Source: a virus. Taken from it: 64,000 bases of DNA. The DNA lies in IMG/VR virus record IMGVR_UViG_3300035703_000012, positions 64,001-128,000 of that record; one strand, 5' to 3'. The notes under the pieces were generated by a model. The model was not told where the DNA came from and searched no databases. It was given only the letters and a program-made list of their open reading frames with translations. Every line of letters starts with the position of its first letter. Position 1 is the stretch's first letter. Positions 18,282 to 25,226 of this stretch are shown here, piece by piece. The position numbers and the translations under genes were made by a program.

Positions 18282-19121
18282 ATGTTCCGTTTCCTCGCCA
18301 CCCTGCTGGGTGGCATCCCGGCGGCCGTCGAAGCCGCCACCATGCCCGAGGCCCCCACGGCCACGGGCCCCGTCACCCTCTACAGCTCCTCGGCCCTCGT
18401 GGCCCAGGAGGAGCTCGTGGTGTACACCCTGGCCCACAAGCCGGGTGGGCGAACCAAGACCAACACCGGCCGTCACTGCGTCGCCCTCCAGGGCGGCGAG
18501 CTGATCGGTCCGGCCAAGACCGGGGGTTCCTCCCCCATGGTGTATGGCCACGTTCTGGCCGTCGACGGTGACACGTTCGCCACGGTCCACGGCTTGCCCC
18601 TGCAGGGGCACGCTTACGCCGACGGGCTCCACGCCCGCTTTGGCATCGAGGGCAACCTCGACGAGCGCGCGTACACCCGGATCGCGGCGGCCCTGGGTCG
18701 CAACCCGGGGGCGCAGCTGCGCGTCACGGCGGTGCGCAGCCGCTACGGCGTGAACAACAAGCGCTACGACTCCCGCTTCGGCGGGGAGTTCGTTGAGCAT
18801 GCCTACGGGGCGGTCCGGGAGCTGCGTGCTCCCGTGACCATCCTCAAGGTGGAGCTGGTCCCTGAGGGGACCGACGGCTGGGTGGCCCCGGCCGTGAAGG
18901 CCGTCTCCCGCGAGGGGGTGTACGGCACGTCCGAGACCCCCAAGGCCCACAAGGCCGCGGACCTCAAGAAGGTCTTCGGCAGCCTGGGCCAGGGGCCGGT
19001 CTACGTGCCGGCCGCCACGACCGCCGCTCCCGCCAAGGAGCCGGTCGCCGCCCCCGCGGCTGACGAGGAGGCTCAGGCCATCCTCGACCAGCTCATGGGG
19101 CAGGAGCCCGACCTCGGCTAA
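18282..19121 (+). CDS. unknown protein, paralogue B flanking the RNA-polymerase-like gene
   Basis: 279 aa, paralogous to the product of 12605-13507 over nearly the whole length, including the DGDT..ATVHG, YGVNNK and EAQAILDQLMGQ blocks. The N-terminus (FRFLATLLGG) is mildly hydrophobic. ATG 18282 follows AAAGAGGA at good spacing; the frame is open to a TTG seven codons upstream. Function unknown. Gene and leader element were evidently duplicated together. Confidence 0.85.
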   Translation: MFRFLATLLGGIPAAVEAATMPEAPTATGPVTLYSSSALVAQEELVVYTLAHKPGGRTKTNTGRHCVALQGGELIGPAKTGGSSPMVYGHVLAVDGDTFATVHGLPLQGHAYADGLHARFGIEGNLDERAYTRIAAALGRNPGAQLRVTAVRSRYGVNNKRYDSRFGGEFVEHAYGAVRELRAPVTILKVELVPEGTDGWVAPAVKAVSREGVYGTSETPKAHKAADLKKVFGSLGQGPVYVPAATTAAPAKEPVAAPAADEEAQAILDQLMGQEPDLG

Positions 19122-19132
19122 CGGTCAGCCCC

Positions 19133-19210
19133 GGCGTGCAGCCAGCACGTCGGGGCTTCTCCCCCTCGCACACACACACAGGGCTCCAGGCATCGCCTGG
19201 GGCCCGCTTT
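19133..19210 (+). terminator. two terminator-like hairpins
   Basis: AGCCCCG.CGTGC / GCACG.CGGGGCT followed by TCT (about 19131-19160), then GGGCTCCAGGC / GCCTGGGGCCC followed by GCTTT (about 19181-19210). They close the paralogue B transcript. Confidence 0.6.
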
Positions 19211-19228
19211 GCATGAAAAGAGGATCTT

Positions 19229-19450
19229 ATGTTCTACGTCACCACCCTGGCTGCTCTCCTTGCTCTGAAGGCCTACCAGGCGCACCAGCTGCAAAAGCAG
19301 CAGGACGCCTGGGCCGAGAGCCCGGAAGGGCAGGCCAAGATCGCCGCCGAGGCGGCCTTCGAGGCCGCTTGCATGGCGGCCATGGAGGCCGAGTTCGAGG
19401 CGGAAAAAGCCCGCTGGGCCGCCTTCGAGCGGCTCACCTTCCCCTACTAG
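19229..19450 (+). CDS. small Ala/Glu-rich protein with N-terminal hydrophobic segment
   Basis: 73 aa. Residues 1-15 (MFYVTTLAALLALKA) are hydrophobic and could anchor in a membrane; the rest is an Ala/Glu-rich helix. ATG 19229 is preceded by AAGAGGA. No family recognised. Confidence 0.65.
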   Translation: MFYVTTLAALLALKAYQAHQLQKQQDAWAESPEGQAKIAAEAAFEAACMAAMEAEFEAEKARWAAFERLTFPY

Positions 19451-19683
19451 ATTCCAGCTGGCAGGTCCCCACCCGGGGGCCTGCCGGTCGTCTTTCTTCC
19501 AGATGTCCAGGTTGCGTCAGCCTGCTGATGAAGGCCCTCTCGCAGGGGTCGAAACATCTGTGCCCTCCGTCGTCCCGCTCTCCGGTCCGGCCGCACCACT
19601 CCCACCCCGCCGCGTCCCACCTGCCCCTGCGGGGGCGTGCCTATCCCTCTAACTCGCCCGGTTCCCTTGTTCCCCTTCTTCCA
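19451..19683. other. gene-free stretch before the tandem repeats
   Basis: No supported frame. It has an inverted repeat around 19455-19490 (GGTCCCCACCCGGGGGCC) that may be a terminator, and a pyrimidine-rich run of GTTCCCTTGTTCCCC type leading into the repeats. Confidence 0.35.
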
Positions 19684-19935
19684 TAGTTCGTGAGGTGTGC
19701 AGTGGAACCGTTCCCTCTGTTCCCTCACGTTCCCTGGTTCCCGGATTCCCGGATTCCATAGTTCGTGGGGCGTGCAGTGGAAACGTTTCCGCTGTTCCCT
19801 CTCGTTCCCGGGCTCCCAGATTACCTGGTTCCCTGGTTCGTGAGGAGTGCAGTGGAAAAAGTTCCGCTCACTCCCCGCGTGACCTTGGTTCCCAGATTCC
19901 CGGGTTCCCTGGTTCGTGGGGAGTGCAGTGGAACG
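19684..19935 (+). repeat. 75-bp tandem repeat array in the leader of the next gene
   Basis: Four copies start with TTCGTGRGGNGTGCAGTGGAA at 19687, 19762, 19837 and 19913 (spacing 75, 75 and 76). After GTGGAA, each of the first three holds a short inverted repeat whose arms change together: GGAAC-C-GTTCC, GGAAA-CG-TTTCC, and GGAA with TTCC. Between copies are stretches of GTTCCCTGG / CCCAGATTCCC. The fourth copy runs into the ribosome site of the gene at 19957. It may be a translational or protein-binding leader. Confidence 0.75.
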
Positions 19936-19956
19936 ATTACGAAAGGAGTAATTCCG

Positions 19957-20376
19957 ATGGACACCCTCAACAACCTGGCTTCCCAGGCTGACGAGCTCAC
20001 CTTGGTCGCGCAGGAGATCAACGTCCCTGTCGACGGGATTCTCTACATCGACGGCATGGCCGAAGATGTGAAGAAGACCGAAGGCGAGCGGAATATCACC
20101 TACGCCCGGGTCCGCCCCTTCGAGACGGGCGCCTCGTGCGTCGCGATCCTCGGGGTGCCTGAAGGCCGCATCCGCGGCATCCAAACCGGCACGTCGGCAC
20201 GGTTCCTGGTGACGCCCGTCGCCGGACAAGAGAACTTGTTCCGGTACGCCGGACACCAGCCTCTTGCCGTGGCCAGCCTGGCCGCGGCGGCGAAGCCCGC
20301 CAGGCTGGCGAAAGCCACGGACGTCAAGGACAAGCTGGCAGCCGCCGGCAAGGCCGCTCCCAAGGCCAAGCTCTAG
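19957..20376 (+). CDS. unknown protein with Lys/Ala-rich tail
   Basis: 139 aa. The body (residues 1-105) looks like a small beta-rich domain; the last 35 residues are rich in Lys and Ala, similar in style to the basic tail of the polymerase-like protein. ATG 19957 follows AAAGGAG. The gene is led by the 75-bp tandem repeats and followed by a strong terminator. No family recognised. Confidence 0.8.
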   Translation: MDTLNNLASQADELTLVAQEINVPVDGILYIDGMAEDVKKTEGERNITYARVRPFETGASCVAILGVPEGRIRGIQTGTSARFLVTPVAGQENLFRYAGHQPLAVASLAAAAKPARLAKATDVKDKLAAAGKAAPKAKL

Positions 20377-20420
20377 TAGCTTGGCCTTGGGCCCCCTGCC
20401 CGCAAGGGCGGGGGATTTTT
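20361..20420 (+). terminator. strong Rho-independent terminator pair
   Basis: A 12-bp hairpin over the stop codon (CCAAGGCCAAGC / GCTTGGCCTTGG) is followed by CCCCCTGCCC-GCAA-GGGCGGGGG-ATTTTT at 20392-20420. Confidence 0.85.
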
Positions 20421-20439
20421 CAAGTCCATACGGTGAACT

Positions 20440-21106
20440 CTTTGTCCTGGGCAGGACGTTAAACTGCAGCCCCTGCGCTGGCCCGCAGGTGAAACAAAGA
20501 GAGCCCTTGCCCCCGTCACCCCGGACGGATCGGCAAGTAAAGCAACATGGGGTATGGCCTCGAACAGCTCGGTTCCTTGCTGTGAGAGAAGAATAGCTGC
20601 CGGTCCAGGCCCTAAACGGACAAAGGAACCCACCCGCTCGCGGGTGAAAGGGAAGCTACCAGAATGTCAGGCATTAGCCTGCACAGCGCTGGTTAGAAAC
20701 ACACCTTACCGGGGTGCAGGGATTTGCCTGTACAACGCCGGTAAAACAACGGTTCGCAGACCTTCCGCTGCCCAAGCACCGGTGTCCTGGGCGGGACGTT
20801 AAATTGCCTCCTGCGCTGGCCCGCAGGCTAAACATAGCTCCCCCTGGACGGCGAACTTTCCAGGTTAAGCAGGATACAAGGGATGCAGGAGTTCCCATGC
20901 CCCTTGCGCGTGCAGCTTGATGCTTGCAGTGCACGCGTGTTGAGCAACGTCTAAATGCTCAAAGCATCACCCTGCGCTGGCCCGCAGGCTAAACAAAGAG
21001 AGCCCACCCGCGTGCACGCAGTCCTTGCACCGCACCGCTGGTGACACAGGCCAGGGGCCCTCGACGGAGTCGGCAACCGTCGAGGGCCACCGCCTTGAAG
21101 TTTTTT
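20440..21106 (+). ncRNA. hairpin-array region, candidate large structured RNA
   Basis: No coding frame is supported in this 750-base gap, but short perfect hairpins follow one another, most with TAAAC/GTTAAA just 3'. Module: GTCCTGGGC.GGAC + GTTAAA + CCTGCGCTGGCCCGCAGG + (C/T)(T/G)AAAC, at 20444-20494 and 20784-20832. A third copy of the second hairpin is at 20971-20988, preceded by GAGCA..TGCTC. A second repeated module CAGG.ATT.GCCTG occurs at 20668 and 20717. The region ends with a 12-bp stem GGCCCTCGACGG / CCGTCGAGGGCC (21056-21088) and T6 at 21101. Large ornate RNAs such as GOLLD and ROOL lie near tRNA genes in phages, as here, but identity is not established. Confidence 0.5.
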
Positions 21107-21131
21107 GCCTGGACCCCTTGCGTCCAGATAA

Positions 21132-21153
21132 CCATCTGGGTTAACCCAGATGG
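21132..21153. promoter_or_regulatory. perfect palindrome, copy 3 (operator-like)
   Basis: A 22-bp perfect palindrome with the same 18-base core ATCTGGGTTAACCCAGAT as at 11821 and 11871, but different outer pairs (CC/GG in place of AA/TT). It lies 17 bases before ATG 21171, where a repressor could block transcription or the leader could fold into a hairpin. Confidence 0.6.
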
Positions 21154-21170
21154 CCAGAAAGGAGCACCCC

Positions 21171-21491
21171 ATGACACTCGTCAACTTGACGCCACACGCC
21201 CTGCACCTGGTGCTCCCCAATGGGGACACCCAGACCGTCGCCCCCTCGGGCACGGTCGCTCGCTGCGCCTCCCAGAGCTCCCCGGCGGGGAACTGGGACG
21301 GCGTGCCCCTGTCCCGCACCACCTTCGGGGCGGTGCAGGACCTGCCGGCCCCCCAGGCTGGCACTCTCTTCGTGGTCTCAGCTCTGGTCCGTCAGGCGGT
21401 GCCTGACCGGACGGACGTGGCCTCTCCCGGAGACCTGCTCCGGGATGCCGACGGCGCTGTCGTCGGCTGCAAGGGTCTGATCGTCAACTGA
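21171..21491 (+). CDS. conserved phage protein of the NLTPH type, function unknown
   Basis: 106 aa. The opening MTLVNLTPHAL, the Pro-Ser-Gly-Thr-Val segment, the PQAGTLFVVSALV..AVP segment and the end RDADGAVVGCKGL match a small protein family I recognise from many phages and prophages of GC-rich bacteria. Its role is unknown. ATG 21171 follows AAAGGAGCACCCC. The frame is open to 21150, but that start lacks a ribosome site and lies on the palindrome. Confidence 0.85.
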   Translation: MTLVNLTPHALHLVLPNGDTQTVAPSGTVARCASQSSPAGNWDGVPLSRTTFGAVQDLPAPQAGTLFVVSALVRQAVPDRTDVASPGDLLRDADGAVVGCKGLIVN

Positions 21492-21545
21492 CGGTCGGGC
21501 CTTTGCCGTCGTGGGGACCGACGTGAACTGTCCCCAAGCCCACGC

Positions 21546-21733
21546 GGTGCGTTCGTCTAAAAGGACAACGGACACCTGCTCTTGCTTCCTGGCCGGACAA
21601 ATACTCCTCGCATCATCCGGAATGCGTGGAGCGGTCACAGGCGTGCGGTCTCGCCAGACCCAAAGCGCACAGAAGGTTTCGGGGTGGCTCCCCGGGACGG
21701 CAGGAGATGCGGGTTCGATCCCCGCACGCGCCA
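21546..21733 (+). tRNA. tRNA-like gene interrupted by about 112 bases
   Basis: 5' half: acceptor GGTGCGT 21546-21552, U8, D arm GTCT..GGAC with GG in the loop, then CCTGCT. 3' half: GGCAGG 21701-21706, variable loop AGAT, T arm GCGGG-TTCGATC-CCCGC 21710-21725, acceptor ACGCGCC and A73. All four stems pair across the gap (acceptor 7/7 with one G-U). With the insert removed, the loop is best read as CU-UGC-AC, giving anticodon UGC (Ala). Because the splice point is uncertain, UGG (Pro) is possible. The insert (about 21586-21697) is too short for a usual group I intron. No CCA is encoded. Confidence 0.55.
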
Positions 21734-21759
21734 ACTTTTTCTTCCAAAAGGAGCATCTC

Positions 21760-21993
21760 ATGAACGGCACGGAACTATGCCCCGAGTGCCATGGCTTTCT
21801 GGCCATGGCCTGCCCCACCTGCCGCGGCCTGGGCATGGTGGCGGCCACGCCCAAGATCCAGGCCGTCATCGGGGCGACGGCCTGGTCGGCTCACCTCTGT
21901 GAGCCCTGCCTGGGCAAGGCCCTGGAGGCCGAGCCCCACCTGGAGGTCTACCCCTCCCGGGAGCCGCGCTGCACGAAGTGTGGCGCGCACTGA
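21760..21993 (+). CDS. small zinc-finger protein
   Basis: 77 aa with four Cys pairs: CPEC, CPTCRGLG, CEPC and CTKC. The CxxCxGxG flavour of the first two recalls DnaJ-type zinc fingers. ATG 21760 has an AAAAGGAG site. It starts 27 bases after the tRNA-like gene. Function unknown. Confidence 0.8.
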   Translation: MNGTELCPECHGFLAMACPTCRGLGMVAATPKIQAVIGATAWSAHLCEPCLGKALEAEPHLEVYPSREPRCTKCGAH

Positions 21994-22005
21994 AAGGAGC
22001 ATCTC

Positions 22006-22278
22006 ATGACCAAGAATCTCACGGCCACGGCCCGGTTCAAGGACCGGGCCAAAGTCGACGCGCTCCTGGCCGCAAGGCCGGACGCCAAGGTGCGCGAGCT
22101 GGGGCTCCAGTGCTTCGCCGTGCACAGCTGCTGCTGCAGCTGTGACGACAACTGGTGTCGTGACAGCTGGGTCCCGGCCTGGGAGGTCACGGGCCTCTAC
22201 AACCGGGAGATTGCCAACATCCTCCATGCCGCCGGCTTCGTGCCGCGCGACACCCACCTGGTGGAGGAGCTGGCATGA
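22006..22278 (+). CDS. small Cys-rich unknown protein
   Basis: 90 aa. The centre carries CFAVHSCCCSCDDNWC, a dense Cys cluster that may bind metal. ATG 22006 follows AAAGGAG. The end overlaps the next start as ATGA. No family recognised. Confidence 0.75.
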   Translation: MTKNLTATARFKDRAKVDALLAARPDAKVRELGLQCFAVHSCCCSCDDNWCRDSWVPAWEVTGLYNREIANILHAAGFVPRDTHLVEELA

Positions 22279-22481
22279 AACCTGAACAGCTGCTGATGTG
22301 TCTGGCCCACGACCTGCCCGAGGTGGTGGGTCGGCTGGACATGCTGGAGGACCTGCTGCGGGAGGCGGACTGGGAGTTCGCCACCGAGCAGGCCAAGACC
22401 AGCAAGGACATTCTCAAGACCTGGGTGGCGGAGATCCGCGCCCAATTGGAGCTGCCGCCGCGCCTGCGCGTGCTGCGCTAG
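22275..22481 (+). CDS. small helical unknown protein
   Basis: 68 aa, predicted mostly helical, acidic in the middle. Its ATG overlaps the stop of the preceding gene, implying translational coupling. Function unknown. Confidence 0.72.
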   Translation: MKPEQLLMCLAHDLPEVVGRLDMLEDLLREADWEFATEQAKTSKDILKTWVAEIRAQLELPPRLRVLR

Positions 22482-22494
22482 AAAGGAGCATCCC

Positions 22495-22680
22495 ATGACG
22501 ACGACGACGACCCAACCCCAAAAGGCCACACCCCAGAAGGCCACGCAGTGGCTCAAGGCTCACGGGAACCACTGGGGCAGCTGCAACGACTGCCACACGC
22601 GTCTGGCCCTGCCCAAGAGCAAGCCGCTGCCGCCAGATTCCCCCTGGCCCTGCGACTTCTGCGACGTCCCCACCCCCTAG
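22495..22680 (+). CDS. small zinc-binding unknown protein
   Basis: 61 aa. A Thr/Gln-rich start is followed by CNDC and CDFC pairs 33 residues apart, a likely single zinc ribbon. ATG 22495 follows AAAGGAG. Function unknown. Confidence 0.72.
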   Translation: MTTTTTQPQKATPQKATQWLKAHGNHWGSCNDCHTRLALPKSKPLPPDSPWPCDFCDVPTP

Positions 22681-22693
22681 AAAGGAGCACCCC

Positions 22694-22885
22694 ATGGACG
22701 CCCAACCCGGTCTCAAGGAGACCCTCGCGGAGTACCGCGCACTCAGGGATGCTCGGGCCCAGTGGCTCGAGCACCACCTGGAGGCGCACCCCGGGCTCGA
22801 GCTCAAGCTCGCGACAGCCGCCGCCCGGCTGCGCGGCTTCGGCAGCCAGAAGCTGTCGGACGCCGCGGACGACGCCTGTTCCTGA
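22694..22885 (+). CDS. small helical unknown protein
   Basis: 63 aa, predicted as two helices, no motif. ATG 22694 follows AAAGGAG, and a terminator follows the stop. Confidence 0.7.
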   Translation: MDAQPGLKETLAEYRALRDARAQWLEHHLEAHPGLELKLATAAARLRGFGSQKLSDAADDACS

Positions 22886-22901
22886 ACCCAATCGCACCCG
22901 A

Positions 22902-22928
22902 AAGGCCTCGCTTCGGCGGGGCCTTTGA
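22902..22928 (+). terminator. terminator hairpin
   Basis: AGGCCTCGC-TTCG-GCGGGGCCTTT stem-loop with a short T run, directly before the ribosome site of the kinase gene. Confidence 0.7.
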
Positions 22929-22946
22929 CTTTGAAAGGAGCACCTC

Positions 22947-23438
22947 ATGCACGACGCCCGCGTCATCCTGACGACCGGCATCCCTGCCTGTGGCAAGTCC
23001 ACGTTCGCCGACTGGCTCGGCGACGAGCACGGCCACTGGGAGCTCAACCTGGACCTGCTGCGGCTGCACCTCTCGGGCGACGCCACCGACCAGAGCGTGA
23101 CGCTCGAGGCGGTGAAGCTACGGGACCGGCTGCTGGCCGAGTGGCTGCAGGCGGGCCGCAAGGTCGTCCTCAGCGACACCAACGCGGACCCTACCTTCCG
23201 ACGGCTGCTCATCGAGCAGGTGCTGGCGCTGGGCGTGGCCCCGGCCGACGTCTTGCTCGTGCACTTCCCCGTCTCGCTGACCGAAGCGAAGCTGCGCAAC
23301 GCCCGGCGGGTTGAGCCCGTGCCTGTGCATGTGCTCGAGCGGATGGCCCAGCAGCTGGAAGCGCAGCCCCCCGCGGTCGACGCCGAGGCCTACGGGCTGG
23401 GCTACGCCGAGTACACCCAGCGGGCCTTCGCCGTCTGA
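22947..23438 (+). CDS. polynucleotide 5'-kinase (T4 Pnk N-terminal type)
   Basis: 163 aa. P-loop GIPACGKST (residues 11-19), catalytic Asp in NLDLLR (D36), the LSDTNADP.FRR segment (75-86) and RVEPVPVHVLERM near 138-150 match T4 polynucleotide kinase segment by segment: GCPGSGKST, NRDDYR, ISDTN.NP.RR, KAVPIDVLR.M. It transfers a phosphate to 5'-OH ends of RNA or DNA. The 3'-phosphatase domain of T4 Pnk is absent, so it is a kinase-only form. In T4 this enzyme repairs tRNAs cut by host anticodon nucleases; here it lies 1.2 kb after the tRNA-like gene. No RNA ligase is seen in the window. ATG 22947 follows AAAGGAG. Confidence 0.88.
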   Translation: MHDARVILTTGIPACGKSTFADWLGDEHGHWELNLDLLRLHLSGDATDQSVTLEAVKLRDRLLAEWLQAGRKVVLSDTNADPTFRRLLIEQVLALGVAPADVLLVHFPVSLTEAKLRNARRVEPVPVHVLERMAQQLEAQPPAVDAEAYGLGYAEYTQRAFAV

Positions 23439-23454
23439 CTTTCCCTGGTTCCCG

Positions 23455-23479
23455 GGCCCCGCTGCGGCGGGGCCTTTTT
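23455..23479 (+). terminator. Rho-independent terminator
   Basis: GGCCCCGC-TGCG-GCGGGGCC followed by TTTTT. Confidence 0.88.
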
Positions 23480-23497
23480 GCTGAAAGGAGAATCCCC

Positions 23498-23665
23498 ATG
23501 TTCGACCCCCACGAGATCACGCTGCGTCAGCACTGGCACGTCGTGCGGCCCGGCCTCATCGAGCAGGCCATCGAGGACGAGCTCGCGGCGCAGGCCGCGG
23601 ACCGCTTCGTGCGCGACGCGCTCGACCGCAACGACGGCGTGTTGCCGGTTCTGAGGGTGTTCTGA
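23498..23665 (+). CDS. small unknown protein
   Basis: 55 aa, begins MFDPHEITLRQ, helical and acidic. ATG 23498 follows AAAGGAG. The stop overlaps the next start (TGATG). No family recognised. Confidence 0.7.
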   Translation: MFDPHEITLRQHWHVVRPGLIEQAIEDELAAQAADRFVRDALDRNDGVLPVLRVF

Positions 23666-23925
23666 TGGCGTACCATTCGACCGCCATGCGGCACCCCAAC
23701 TTTCATGAAATCCGCATCCTGATGGGGCTGGCCGTGGTCGGCTCCATCGGGGCCGGCGTGCTACTGGCGGACGCCTTGCGGCCGAAGCCCGGCCCGGTGC
23801 CCAAGTACCACGAGGTCATCGCCGAGGGTTCGCGGGTGCTCGTGCTCGAGGCACCCACGGGCACGTACGCGCTCTTCAGCGCAGGCGATCGCCAGTACCG
23901 GCTGCGGCTCGAGAGCGCGCTCTAG
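23665..23925 (+). CDS. small single-pass membrane protein
   Basis: 86 aa. Residues 19-37 (LMGLAVVGSIGAGVLLADA) form one hydrophobic segment; the C-terminal 45 residues look like a small beta domain. Coupled to the preceding gene by TGATG overlap. Function unknown. Confidence 0.75.
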   Translation: MAYHSTAMRHPNFHEIRILMGLAVVGSIGAGVLLADALRPKPGPVPKYHEVIAEGSRVLVLEAPTGTYALFSAGDRQYRLRLESAL

Positions 23926-23954
23926 GTTTTTTTCTCGCGTCGATTCCCCCGCGC

Positions 23955-23982
23955 CCCGGCTTCGGTCGGGGCGTCGCCTTTG
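23955..23982 (+). terminator. terminator-like hairpin
   Basis: GCCCCGGC-TTCG-GTCGGGGC then GTCGCCTTT, just before the ribosome site at 23984. Confidence 0.65.
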
Positions 23983-23995
23983 AAAGGAGAAACTC

Positions 23996-24262
23996 ATGCC
24001 TGGTTACCAACGTCTGGCTGGCACCGTCGTGAAGACCCAGATGATGATGGAGATCATCCTGGAGGACGGGCGCCGCGTGCGCATTCCCGGCAACGCGCCC
24101 TCGGGCAGCGACGTCGAGCTGTACTGCACGGACATCCAGAACGGAAAGATCTTCGGCTACGACGGTTACGAGGTCACGCGCAACGCCAAGAAGTTGCTGG
24201 CGGCGCAGGCCGATGCCCTCTCGGCGGTCCGACCGCCCACCATGGAAAGGCTGCCGCTGTGA
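23996..24262 (+). CDS. small unknown protein
   Basis: 88 aa. Short beta-like segments with a DGRRVRIPG turn recall an OB-like or SH3-like fold, which is a guess. ATG 23996 follows AAAGGAG. The end overlaps GTG 24259 of the next gene. Confidence 0.75.
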   Translation: MPGYQRLAGTVVKTQMMMEIILEDGRRVRIPGNAPSGSDVELYCTDIQNGKIFGYDGYEVTRNAKKLLAAQADALSAVRPPTMERLPL

Positions 24263-24717
24263 GCCACGAAACCTACAACAACGTGCAGGTGTTCGTGTTC
24301 GGGCACCCGCTGAGCCGCACCACCCAGAAGTGGCTCAAGGAGACCTACGACCGGGTGCGCGTGCACCATGTGCTGGTGCATGTGAACAGCTGGTCGGAGG
24401 TCTGCCTCGAGGTCGAGCGCGTCATCGACGTGCTCAAGGCGCAGGGTGCCGACCTCAGCGGCAACACCAACACGCTCATCACGACCACGGGTTCGAGCAC
24501 GGCCACGGCCACGCTGCTGGCGGCCCTGCTCGGGTGTCTGGGCAAGCTGCCCGGTGTCTTGAACCTGATCCGGCACCCTCAGGGCCACTACGCGCCCGCG
24601 CCGGAGCTGCCCATCGTCGGGCTGGACGACTTCCGCAACACCGTCGGTCGCAAGGCGCGCAAGAGCTTCATGCAGCGCGTCGATGCACTGGACGGCGTCG
24701 AGGAGATCGTCGCATGA
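24259..24717 (+). CDS. Rossmann-like unknown protein, tentative Csx15 resemblance
   Basis: 152 aa, GTG start overlapping the previous stop. Alternating strands and helices; landmarks are FVFGHPLS near residue 12, LITTTGSSTATATLLAALLG near 75, and VGLDDFRNTVGRKAR near 125. The layout, with a Gly-Ser turn in the middle and an Asp-Leu..R..R end, reminds me of Csx15-type nucleotide-sensing proteins, but this is from memory and weak. Its stop overlaps ATG 24714, so it is coupled to the secreted and membrane genes that follow. Confidence 0.75.
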   Translation: MSHETYNNVQVFVFGHPLSRTTQKWLKETYDRVRVHHVLVHVNSWSEVCLEVERVIDVLKAQGADLSGNTNTLITTTGSSTATATLLAALLGCLGKLPGVLNLIRHPQGHYAPAPELPIVGLDDFRNTVGRKARKSFMQRVDALDGVEEIVA

Positions 24718-25226
24718 CCCGCTTCCTGCGCAGCCTGCTGTGGCCGGCGGGGGCGCTGGTCTTCGCGGTGGGCGGGAGCTACCTTACAGCTTCCGCCCCC
24801 GCGGCCAAGGCCGCCGACGGCCAGGCCCTGCTGTCCACCCCGTTGCACACCCGCGTGGTGGTCAACGGCCAGGTGCTGCAGAAGGGCGCTGGCAAGGACG
24901 GTCAGCCGGTGCTGACGCTCGAGACCCGCCAGGGCCTCATCCTGCAGGTGTACGTGTCCGCGGACGCGGGGCCGGTCTCCGTCCAGACGGGGGCGAGCTA
25001 CGAGTTCACGGGCACGCTGCAGGGCCCACGGTTCTTGATCCTCGACCAGCGCAACAGCCTCCAGCCGATCCCCGTCGTGCACCGCGCAGCGGTGCAGGCG
25101 GAGGTCGTCGACGGCTGGGCGATGGTGCCCGCCTACGGCCTGCGGGTGCAGGCCCCGCGGGTGCCCAACGGCTACCACCAGGGCTACCTGGTGGAAAGCG
25201 GGGTGAAGACCCGCTTCGAGCTGTGA
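24714..25226 (+). CDS. exported unknown protein
   Basis: 170 aa. An N-terminal signal peptide is visible: basic start MTRFLR, hydrophobic core LLWPAGALVFAVGG, and a likely cleavage near AKA-ADG (about 34-36). The rest is beta-rich (VVVNGQVL, LTLETRQGLILQVYV, FTGTLQGPRFLIL), suggesting a small OB-like barrel outside the membrane. ATG overlaps the upstream stop, and the downstream GTG overlaps its own stop. Confidence 0.8.
   Translation: MTRFLRSLLWPAGALVFAVGGSYLTASAPAAKAADGQALLSTPLHTRVVVNGQVLQKGAGKDGQPVLTLETRQGLILQVYVSADAGPVSVQTGASYEFTGTLQGPRFLILDQRNSLQPIPVVHRAAVQAEVVDGWAMVPAYGLRVQAPRVPNGYHQGYLVESGVKTRFEL

Noticed and set aside
19684-19935. CRISPR array
   Set aside because: Only four copies with 75-bp period, repeats not identical, no spacer-repeat alternation of uniform short length, and no cas genes nearby.
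20440-21106. CRISPR-like or coding content in the hairpin array
   Set aside because: Repeats are modular hairpins of different sequence and uneven spacing; short frames there lack ribosome sites.
21640-21733. Uninterrupted 94-base class II tRNA using GGCGTGC as 5' acceptor
   Set aside because: Acceptor has one mismatch, position 8 is not U, and no normal anticodon arm can be formed; the split model pairs better.
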